Part shown: positions 21,423 to 64,000 of the stretch, piece after piece | Layout: the number at the start of each line of letters is the position of its first letter | How positions within the stretch are numbered: position 1 is the stretch's first letter | DNA from: Siphonodentalium dalli | Lineage: Eukaryota > Mollusca > Scaphopoda > Gadilida > Siphonodentaliidae | Length of the DNA: 64,000 bases | Assembly (NCBI GenBank): GCA_032622095.1 | Contig: CP136061.1 | Span: 232,314,944-232,378,943, forward strand | Direction: 5' to 3' | Translations under genes and position numbers: made by a program | Notes under the pieces: generated by a model | Seen by the model: only the letters and a program-made list of their open reading frames with translations | Database searches by the model: none | What the model was told of the DNA's origin: nothing

Positions 21423-22629
21423 CTAAAATGTTTTAAGAGTTTCATTTCAAGATAGATATTGGATAATTTCAATCTTTCAAATTAATGATATGAAGCAAGG
21501 AACACTCAGGACGCTCAATTCGCTGATAAACAAATGCCAATGGTCCAGCCAATGACATATACTGGAAATAGTTCATTTATAAAGGATCTCAGTTGAGTTT
21601 CTATTTAATACCGGTATATGGAATTTATTAACCGAGTTCATTAAATTTGATTTGAGCAAAGGTTTACCGAGGCTCAAATCGAATTTACATGATTAAATAA
21701 ATGCAAAGTTTTTATTGAAAACAACAATCATAAACTTCAGCGATCACAAGTCATTTAAATTATGATGTGACATCATCGCACGCACTAATATTACACGTGT
21801 GTCTTACCAATAATTATGAAGCTGGTTTTGTGAATTAATTACATGTATGTGATAAATTAGAAATATGTTTCCAGAGTGCCATAATATTGGATACGGTACA
21901 AAATTCATGGAAATAACTTCTTTATGGTTTTCTTTGTTTAAATGTTATCACCCTACTACTATGTGTGACATAATTATTATTTCGACGACACTAATATTTA
22001 TTGTTACAGCATGTAAAAAAAACATTTTAAATGTCGCATACCAAAAACGACTACATAATTATTGTTTCATTGCTTTACTGTGACCAGCAAACATGCGAAA
22101 ATGCTGCATGTTTTTTATCTGTACATATCGGTCTAATTTGTCATGTGCTGAGAGCAACATAATGTACAACACAAATTTGTCGCTTTCAACGTGAACAACA
22201 AAACATCTGACATTATCACATTTTTTGTGGCGCACCGAAAGCGACAAATTAGGTTCGAAAGCAATGAAACATCAACATTTTGTCACTTGTAAGTTTATTG
22301 CATGACAAATTATGTAAAATGTCACATGTTTTCTTGCATTCCGAAGGCGACACAACCTCACAAAACTTCACTTGCAACAAAATGTGCGTCGACATAATGT
22401 TTTGTCAATTTGAACTCGCGATGACTAATGTTGCATTAGCAAATGGTGAATTTGTATTCATCCAAACCTAATTTCAATTATCAGATTATCTAAAAATCTT
22501 AATTTTTTTTATTGAGAAGTTGTCTCCAAATTGTGATAGGCCTAGAAACACAATTAAAATGTCAACTGGTCAACTAGTCTGACTCAGACCTGGTAATATG
22601 GCTAATGGGGTAAGCCATGATCAGCAGAT
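21423..22629. other. AT-rich intronic sequence with small inverted repeats
   Basis: Contains an imperfect hairpin at about 21625-21705 (AATTTGATTTGAGC / GCTCAAATCGAATT) and inverted TTTCATTGCTTT / AAAGCAATGAAA at about 22064 and 22258. No gene recognised. Confidence 0.5.
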
Positions 22630-23157
22630 CAGGTCAGGCACATCCTTAATTCCACTATTATAGTGATATTCCACTATTATAGTGGTATTTGACCATTACC
22701 GTTTTGTTAATTTGATAAAAGTGGGATAATCCAAAAGCATATTTCCCACCAATATTATTCAAAATCAGATCGCACTAACTCGATACCATGCATATAGTTT
22801 GTCCAGGAGCATGCGATAAGCAACTCAATTTAATAGCATGTAATTAGTCGAAATATTGTTATGAAGGAGCAATTGAGTCATCCTGCTATTGTCATTTAGA
22901 ACTGGATATATTAGTAATAGTATAATATTATTGAATATCAAAGCTGGCGCAAGAGATTGCACAACGAATTTTGTCGGAAGACTGTTCATATTCGCTGCGA
23001 TATTGTTATGACTTATGGGTGACATTTGGCTGTGCACTGGTATGCGCCGTCTTCTATTCCCTACGCAAATAAAGGAAACATGAATATGTTATAGTCAAAT
23101 ATCACTATAATAGAGGAATATCTCTATAATAGTGCAATTCATGATGTGCCTGACCTG
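22630..23157. mobile_element. 528-bp TIR element
   Basis: Ends CAGGTCAGGCACATCCTTAA and, inverted, CAGGTCAGGCACATCATGAA. The inverted similarity continues for about 70 bp through CACTATTATAGTGATATT. No clear target duplication and no coding capacity. Confidence 0.8.
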
Positions 23158-24402
23158 TGAAATTTCGAGATGCCGGCAACCAAAATGCTAATATTGTCCT
23201 AATATATCACTTTTTCAGTCACTACGTTCATAAAAGAATTTGAACATACAAAGGTGGCAATAAAAATACCAATGACGAGTCTTCTAAATCATCGTCATCA
23301 TTGTTGTAAATCGAATCTAATCGATGTTGTAAAAATGTTTAAGACTTCGTCGTTGGTCGCCATTTTAAGTTGTTGTTGTAAAATGACAGTCGTTCAAACT
23401 TTATCAGAACCATGGTTATCATTTTACGGTGAATACCGAGCTTTGCCGAATGCTGCACTGATACAACTGATTCTGTGTACAGTATAAGGTAGCCTCGCGT
23501 TACCAACGAATCACACGCCCGTTCGTCGAATGGAGCAACTTGAGTGTGAGCCGATTCTTTCTTGTTTTATCAAATCGAGCACCCAACAATTCCAACAATG
23601 TTGTCCGTAAATAAAATGGTGTTACCTAAATGAAAAAGAGCGTTGTTTTATCCAACGAAAACTCCATGGCATATCCCATAGTAGTAAAGCGGGTAATTCA
23701 GTGACATGTATATAATTACTTGCAATACGAACATCTGTGGACTTTATCAGAGACGCTGTATACATGTATAACTATGAATAAAGAATTATGTATGCTGTTT
23801 CGGCTTTTCAAATATGCAAGTATATGTATATTAACTTATATGACTCTAATTTGGGTAGGGACACTATTTGGTGCATGCCATCCAATAGTTTTCATGCTGT
23901 TTATCTCATAACTAGGTAATATACATATACTGCCCATTCTTTGTTGATTCACAAAAGTCATGATAATTTCGGTCGTTCAGACATGCCAAAACACCTTTCC
24001 TAATAAATGAACAGCTATATTGCTCAACTCCAAAGAATTTATTAAAACAATAGTTGCTTTGGTGTTACTTATACAATTCACTCCTGCGCTTCAAAGCTAT
24101 CAGCTCTCTTGGCACCAGAGACTAGCGATGTGATTTCTAGTTATTCTGAGTTGATGGTTAAATTCGTAACCGAAAACTTAGATGGCGGTATATCCTCTCA
24201 AACTTAAAACTGAGCACACATTTGGGGGTGGGGAGGTCTTGGTGAATCAATTTTGGCAATATAGCAATATTTTGCTGCCAAAGATACCGAGATTGTCACA
24301 CGTTACAATGACCCATGCTAGCATAGTTGGGAGGCGAATAAATTTAAGAGATATTCAGCCGGACACTCCGTACTCCATGAGTCAAACGTCCTTGGGAGAT
24401 AC
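23158..24402. other. Intergenic or intronic sequence without recognisable feature
   Basis: No repeat or gene recognised. Composition becomes slightly less AT-rich toward 24.2-24.9 kb, which could be the 5' region of the minus-strand gene. Confidence 0.4.
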
Positions 24403-24590
24403 CGTCTATTTAGAGTCCCGAATTCAACGAATAATGCGATATAGCCTAACGCAAGAACGACCAATGCCCAGAGCGGCCAGCAAAAACACAATATTTTACA
24501 TACATGTGAGCATTCCACCGGCTGCTTCAGAAATAATAGCAACTGACATGTGGAAGTACATCTCGCTCGGATGGAAGGCCATGGGATCAC
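24403..24590 (-). CDS. Possible 5' exon of the coiled-coil gene with one transmembrane helix
   Basis: Open minus-strand frame containing CKILCFCWPLWALVVLALGY then IALFVEFGTLNRR, a good single membrane-spanning helix followed by basic residues. A GTATCT donor after NR(R) leaves exactly the phase needed by the exon at 21422, which would give a membrane anchor followed by a coiled coil. There is no in-frame ATG inside the frame. An ATG about 70 nt upstream (MDNFPGTEH) is separated from it by an in-frame TGA, so either a further acceptor is used (for example after TTATTTCTGAAGCAG) or the assembly has an error. The plus strand is also open for 155 codons here. Confidence 0.3.
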
Positions 24591-25265
24591 AACCGATCAG
24601 CAGTTGCAAGATTTTCCTCTGTGTTCTGTTCCAGGGAAATTATCCATAGCTTAATCAGATGGCACGTACGTGCTGCTGACTTTCGTTGGTTCTCTTGGTA
24701 CAAAGGTGGTCAGTACGTGGTTATCCCATGTTCTCGAATCGGTACTTTGATCGTACAGAGAACGGAATAATATGCTTTTAAAGACCGCATTTATGACTAT
24801 AGCGACCCGGTGCCATACGCATACCCCTGAAACCATAACCTTTGGGAACCGTGCGCAATTAATAATATCTCACGGTTGAGAAAATTCGGTAGACAATCTC
24901 ACACTCTCGCAAAAGGGTCAGGTGACTACGAATTAGGCGGTTGGTACTTTTTGGGGCAAAGATAAGTTTAATGCGTGAAATCACTGCACGGAAGTAAAAG
25001 TGCATCTAATAACATATTTTCACATCAAACTTGATATAATTGCTTAGTGAATGTATATTGCTATATATTTGTCACTTGTCATTATTTTTCTTATCCCAAT
25101 TCTGTTTATTGACTCGAATCAATGTCTCATGGTGAATAGACCTGTTCCTGGTTCAAAACTGTGGCAGTTTGAAAACGTAATATAATTACCTTACCCAGTT
25201 TTCCATACAACTCTCTGGCGACACAAATATGTGTCCCATCGTTTCAATATAATCTAGGATTCGGT

Positions 25266-26044
25266 GCAATTATTATTATTATTTATTTATCTCAGACACT
25301 AAGTCCATATAAAATGTCCAAACCGATAAGTAATTCATCTCAGTACAGCAGATCACTCCACAGTTGATACAAAATTGATTGGAATTGATTGTCTGTATTA
25401 TGTATTCCTGCAACAATTGTGTTCTTCGAGCAATAAAGGCGATCCCTGAAACTGTGAATCTGTTTGCGACGGAGCATGTTGAATGATAAGTTGTTGTCCT
25501 TCACGAACATATTGCTCGCACTACAACGCCATTCATATCCCATTATTATTCTGTATGCGTTGTTGTAGCATACGGTAATTTTCTGGATGGTGGATTTATT
25601 ATATTTACACCACAACGGAAAACAGTATGTTGAAGATACGAAACTTCGGAAGAGTATACGTTTTACTTCAGGTGAGCATCTCGCGAATTTTCTTGTAATG
25701 CTGTTACTTTGAACACATATTGATCGACACTGCCTTGTTATATCTGCGTCGTCCTTCAAATTTTTGTCTATGATGTGACCAAGGTATTTCACCTCTGATT
25801 TTAGAAGTTTTCCGTTGAGTCTTAGATCGGGGATTTTTTTTATATCCGAATTTTTTATCACGTCGAGATAGAGAATTCCGTAAAGGTAAAAACTGCTGCT
25901 GGAATGTGAATGATACAATACCCCCTTGGTTGGCGACAATGATGAAATGTTACAAAATTGTTTATGCGATACCATATACATATGTTTATGTACTCGGCAG
26001 AAATATGAAATTAGGTGACACTCGAGCGTTTGATAGAAACCCAA
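25266..26044 (-). mobile_element. Degraded non-LTR retrotransposon, reverse transcriptase C-terminal part
   Basis: A minus-strand frame carries the post-catalytic region typical of non-LTR reverse transcriptases: LRLNGKLLKSEVKYLGHIID, SNSITRKFARCSPEVKRILF, SFVSSTYCFPLWCKYNKSTI and YNNAYRIIMGYEWRCSASNM. The catalytic FADD-type region is absent, so the copy is 5'-truncated. The frame's first ~75 residues are not RT-like. The 3' end is marked by an AATAAATAATAATAATAATT tail at about 25270-25290. CR1/L2-like clade by resemblance only. Confidence 0.85.
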
Positions 26045-26099
26045 TTCACCCCAGTTTTCCGCTTGTGTGATGTTGATATCATTGACTTAGTAACGCTCA

Positions 26100-26997
26100 C
26101 ATTAGTTTCCATCAGTTCCTACTGCCGCATACTGCATTATTGACTGGCACCTGGGACATGCTCATCCCAAAATCTATAAGTACATAATAAAACCCGAACA
26201 AATATATGGTGTTGCAATGAACAAACACGCGCGCGTGTGCCGCGAATGAATCTGCCTACCCGATACAGCGACAGATGAGCTAACTTCGTATAATAAGACC
26301 AGCGTTCATAGCCCAGACAGAATCCCAGACGTAATATTCAAAAGCCGATTTGGTTTGGATCCTTCAATGGTTTCCTAAATTCTTCGTGCTTCCGATTTGG
26401 TGAATAATTAGTTAAATGTGTTAGTAAATTACACGAAGCATCATATTCCATATACGGTTAGTCTATTATGGGAATTTATGAAAACTAACATTTTCTCGTT
26501 TTAAGCCGCCATCTTGGTAGCCATCTTTGAAACCATTATCAATTATTAAGCAAACATATATTTAGTTTGGTCCAGAAAACATAACCATAAAATAATAATT
26601 GTCTATTCTCTGTTTTTTTAATGTATTTTTGCTAACTCCGTGGTGTAAGCTGTTGTTTTGTGACAATTTAGGCCATTTTGACCACCATCTTTGTTTTATC
26701 CTTATTTCTCAAATCCCCTCCCACTCCCCCCCCCCCCCCCCCCCCCCCCCCCCATGGACAATGTGCCGATCAGCCGGTGAATTTTACCACCATAATCCAT
26801 AGAGAGAAACAACTTTATATGCTAAGCCAACCGGTTTAGATTCCAGGTTCTACCCAGACGGTAATTAGTCATAATTCATAATCTTAGAATTTGAATTTAG
26901 TTACACGTTTTATGAAATGCCTAAATGTCATCCAAGGGAGACAACCACGCCGGCATCAATTTCATAGATTTGGAAAAGATTTTCATCATCATAAATC
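26100..26997. other. POLR3B upstream region with 28-bp poly-C run
   Basis: This contains the presumed promoter and 5' UTR of POLR3B. The clearest feature is an uninterrupted C run at 26726-26753, about 245 bp before the ATG. No TATA box or other defined element can be assigned. Confidence 0.45.
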
Positions 26998-60677
<33,680 letters not shown>

Positions 60678-60847
60678 GTAGGACTTTTTAATAATATAAT
60701 ATAGTCATTTTTATGCCCTATGATTCCCAAGTAATTATCTGATGGACCCAAGCCTAAAGAAGGGTTTGCTAGATCAGAGGCAACCACCTTGTTGGATTCA
60801 TTGGCCTGTTATTATAAAACAACCATAAATGTATATCATATATAACA

Positions 60848-61265
60848 ACTAGCCGATGAGCCCGACGTTGTCTGGGCTATTCAAAAACCAAATTTCAAGT
60901 CGATAGCTCTACCCAGCCCGACGTTGTCCGGGCTATTCAAAAACCAAATTTCAAGTCGATAGCTCTACCCGTTTCCGAGATCTGGTCTGCGCATGCGCGA
61001 AGCTGGCGTCGCACGGGCTCGGCGACTCGATAAAATTCGTATCTGGGGCAAGATACATTCACATACCAAATTTCAAGTCGATAGCTCCACCCGTTTCCGA
61101 GATCTCGTCTGCGCATGCGCGAAGCGGGCGCCGCACGGACTCGCCAATACGACAACGTCCACCGCCTGGTCAAACTACACACACGTACCAAGTTTGGTCC
61201 CGATCGGTCGAGAATCGTAGATTTGTATAAATGACAAACATACAGACAAACATACAAACAAACAG
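60848..61265 (+). repeat. Composite repeat with tandem GCCCGACGTTGTCYGGGCTA
   Basis: AGCCCGACGTTGTCTGGGCT / CCAAATTTCAAGTCGATAGC is duplicated with short spacing. The next unit has CCCGTTTCCGAGATC and CTGCGCATGCGCGAAGC twice, and the end is a CAAACATACAGACAAACATA stretch. It is GC-richer than its surroundings. It lies in the POLR3B intron after exon 13. Confidence 0.75.
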
Positions 61266-61294
61266 ACAGAGGTCTTCAAAATATATATGAGATA

Positions 61295-62460
61295 TAGTGA
61301 TGAGCCGATAATCGGGAACGACAATCGGAATCGGCCGATTGTGGCCCATCGGATGACAATCGGTACTCGGGTTTGAACATCGGGATTTCCGATTGTCTAA
61401 ATAATAAATAGGTGCTTGTTTTTCTTCAATAAACTGGTTTAAATATGATGATGTTTTGTTGAATAAATGACCTGTAAACATGGGGAAAGTGATCCCAAAC
61501 ACAAACTTGATATAAAGACATGTCCTCTTCAATACCCCGGCCGTACCTGGGTCTATGTTTGAACAATATATAGTGGGGATCACCGGGAAGCACGTGACAC
61601 TTTGTGTTATAGAGTGACGCTGCAAGCATGACGCCGTGATTGCGCATAATCATTAATTATTGGCATACCGGAACAGTCGTTTCAGTCGATTGATTTCATT
61701 AGCATTATGATGTACACAACGTACATATCATGGGACTCATGTACGACCATAGGTAACTTTATTGTTCGTCAACATGTAGACATTTTGATTTATGTCAGAC
61801 TATCAAAAATCAAGATGTATGCATACGGAGTACAACAGAGCTATCTATATAGTACATACAGCGTAACAGGTATAAATTATACTATAGAAACCGAAAGTGC
61901 ATGTCACGTGACTTTAAATAGTCAAAGTCAGCCTCGTGTGACGTCACGTATAGGTCACCACCAATGATTATTATGATGACCACGCTGAAATCGAATCGTG
62001 TCTGTGAAATTGACATTAACATGGTGTAACTTGCAACTAGTTCAGTCGGCTCATTTCCTTTGATGTGATGTCTTTGAATTGGGATCAAAGAAAAATGCCG
62101 TTTGATGAATTGTTATCAAAAACGAACCGTGGACATGTCGTCATGTCATCAAACTTTCAAACAATTTGTTATGGAATAGCCTAAAATACATGGGTAAGTT
62201 GCCTGTATTCGATCACAAGTCCGCCCATGCCCACCTACATGTATATACTTACCCAAACATATACTTATGTATACTGTGTACTGGCATATTATTTCGTTTG
62301 TTGCTTGCTTCTATAATTCTAAGTATTATATAACACATATATAACATATATTCTGCTATAATTATTGAAATAATCGGAATCGGCACCTGAATCGGCCGAT
62401 TGTGATCTCAAATAATCGGCAATCGGCGCAAGGCTCTATTTGACAATCGGCTCATCACTA
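61295..62460. mobile_element. hAT-like non-autonomous transposon with perfect 8-bp target duplication
   Basis: Terminal inverted repeats TAGTGATGAGCCGAT and ATCGGCTCATCACTA. ATGAGATA flanks both sides exactly (61287-61294 and 62461-62468). Both subterminal regions carry many copies of AATCGGC / GCCGATT (for example CAATCGGAATCGGCCGATTG). No transposase frame in the 1166 bp, so it depends on an autonomous relative. TAGTGATG ends and 8-bp duplications are typical of hAT. Confidence 0.92.
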
Positions 62461-62596
62461 ATGAGATATGTATACTAGTATATACAAGCAAACAATGGGT
62501 TTGCCGCGAAGGTGGGGCCATGGCTGATTTTATCGCATTTTAGCAGGAAGATGACCAACTTTGGCCATGCTTCTCCTGTGCAATAACTGTATATAT

Positions 62597-63656
62597 CAGG
62601 CCTCAGCCTAGGGGTTCAGAACAGGGAGACTTGAAGTCTCCCTCCAGGAAATTTAGGGAGACTTCAGGGAGAAGTGGGGAGACTACCAAATATTGACAAT
62701 TTTCAGATATCGCTTTATTTTATAACATCAATAAAAAATTTAAAAAGTTAAAATAAGAAATAAAACTAAAATATTTTGACTTTATCTGAAATTAGCGTAA
62801 TTAATTGTTATTATACAGTTAACAGTCTGAATCATGATCATATTTAGTTGGTGGACCCAACTAATCAAATATTCAGCCGTGCTCTGATAATTAACGTCAG
62901 ATTTGCGGACTAGATCAGATGATGCATGTAACTTTTTAAGTTTAATGTGGTCACGGCTGTAATGTGGGTGTCCGCTAAAATAAACAATAAGGATTAACTA
63001 ACAAAGGAGTTGCTAAAGCTTTTATTAATTAATGGCCTCCCTTAATTAATGCCAACATCACTGGTATAATCCGATTAAAGCAATAAACTTGACATTTATT
63101 TACGGCTACAGAAGCGGTCTCTTCAAAAAGTGGGACGCGGTCTCTTCAAAAAGTACGACGCGTTACCGAAACGAACTTGCGAACATACTCTGATAATTGC
63201 GTAATTGTTTTTATATCTGAAAAGCGGGACGGCGGTCTTTTAAGTTAATTAAAACATTTATTTGTGACACTCACGATGGTCAGTAACAACACAGATGCGA
63301 ACATATCGTGTTTTCAGCGTGTCAAAACATTCGTGATTAACATTCATTATACCTCAAAGCGAACAAAGGCGACTGAATAACAACACAAAAGATCACAAAA
63401 CAATAGGTCATATTTTATTTTTTATTTTAAACACTTGGGTCTTTGTCTCTGAATCGTCTGTTTCTTTTTGGGATGGCCGCCACAATTCATCTATATACGG
63501 ACATGTCTGGGAAAAAACTAGAAAAAAAATTAAGAAAAAAAAAAAATCCCCCTAAAATTGAAGGCGACTTCGATTTCGCCTTAGAGCGACGATAGGGCGA
63601 AGTCAGCGACAGTAAGGCGACAATCTCGCCCGAGTCGCCTTGTGAGCTGAGGCCTG
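62597..63656. mobile_element. hAT-like non-autonomous transposon with GTATATAT target duplication
   Basis: Inverted ends CAGGCCTCAGC and GCTGAGGCCTG, flanked on both sides by GTATATAT (62589-62596 and 63657-63664). Left subterminal repeats are GGGAGACTT/AAGTCTCCC; right subterminal repeats are GGCGAC/GTCGCC. The 1060-bp interior shows duplicated GCGGTCTCTTCAAAAAGT and no transposase. A truncated copy lies at 20690-21024. Confidence 0.88.
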
Positions 63657-63811
63657 GTATATATGTCATTTGTAAAATTATATTTATTGTTATTTTACAA
63701 ATAAAATCTAATCTAATCTAATCTTGACATTTCTTTTTTCAAGATTGGACTTGAGCAGTAGATAAAATTTCCATAAAGCATTTTCTTCTAAATCACTCAT
63801 TCAAAGACATA

Positions 63812-64000
63812 CAGTAATGCCCTAAACAATCGACTCCTTAACCACAGCAGAATTATGGGTAATTTTTCAGGATTTAGTCGGAAATATGGCTTGTTGCCAT
63901 TCATCAGAAAGCTCTCACAGAGAGTTTTCCGATGAATGGCAACAAGCCATATTTCCGACTAAATCCTGAAAAATTACCCATAATTATGCTGTGGTTTAGG
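63812..64000. mobile_element. Tc1/mariner-like hairpin MITE, cut by window end
   Basis: TA|CAGTAATGCCCTAAACAATC ... CATCAGAAAGCTCTCACAGA|GAGTTTTCCGATGAATGGC ... ATTATGCTGTGGTTTAGG. The right terminus falls beyond the window. Confidence 0.9.

Noticed and set aside
24182-24649. 155-codon plus-strand ORF
   Set aside because: No recognisable family, and the opposite strand carries a more protein-like membrane helix; probably antisense openness.
26726-26753. Poly-C run as a specific promoter element of POLR3B
   Set aside because: Similar runs occur in many repeats of the window, so position alone does not support a regulatory role.

Overview
The window looks like nuclear DNA from an animal, most probably a bivalve mollusc (inference). 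It is AT-rich, its genes have many small exons with GT-AG introns, and it is packed with short non-autonomous transposons. It also carries a tRNA-derived SINE with a tail type familiar from bivalves. There is no bacterial gene organisation, operon, rRNA, free-standing tRNA gene or CRISPR array. Nearly all the short ORFs are chance or repeat-derived. Two genes are supported. The main one, on the + strand, is the 5' 43% or so of POLR3B (RPC2), the second-largest subunit of RNA polymerase III. Thirteen coding exons lie between 26998 and 60677, all with correct splice sites and phases. They encode about 484 residues, from the start Met to the fork domain ending at the TPEGE motif, and the gene continues past the right edge. 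The second gene, on the - strand (14121 to 21422 and probably up to about 24.5 kb), is a chain of five phase-compatible exons. They encode a coiled-coil segment and a helical C-terminus that I cannot name. A possible upstream exon with one transmembrane helix sits at 24.4 kb. The two genes would be divergent, with a degraded non-LTR retrotransposon between them. Layout: 1-14.1 kb is repeat-dominated with no convincing gene (composite repeats with internal ~170 bp units, hairpin MITEs, an AT-rich minisatellite, and a TIR element with a 7-bp target duplication). 14.1-24.6 kb is the - strand gene, its introns holding a poly-C-rich TIR element, a 1.2 kb TIR element, a composite repeat and a 530 bp TIR element. 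25.3-26.0 kb is a non-LTR fragment. 27-60.7 kb is POLR3B, its introns holding a ~350 bp tandem duplication, a ~1.27 kb foldback element, a second non-LTR fragment, several MITEs and a SINE with a perfect 14-bp target duplication. One POLR3B intron also holds a 4.58 kb minisatellite of 34-bp units (134 complete units in perfect register). 60.8-64 kb holds a composite repeat, two hAT-like elements with perfect 8-bp target duplications, and a truncated hairpin MITE. No coherent new multi-gene system is visible. The most notable items are the 34-bp intronic minisatellite, the foldback element, a hairpin family whose palindromic cores differ while their flanks are conserved, a set of elements with exact target duplications, and the unidentified coiled-coil gene. 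All homology statements are from recognition of the translated sequence; no search was run.
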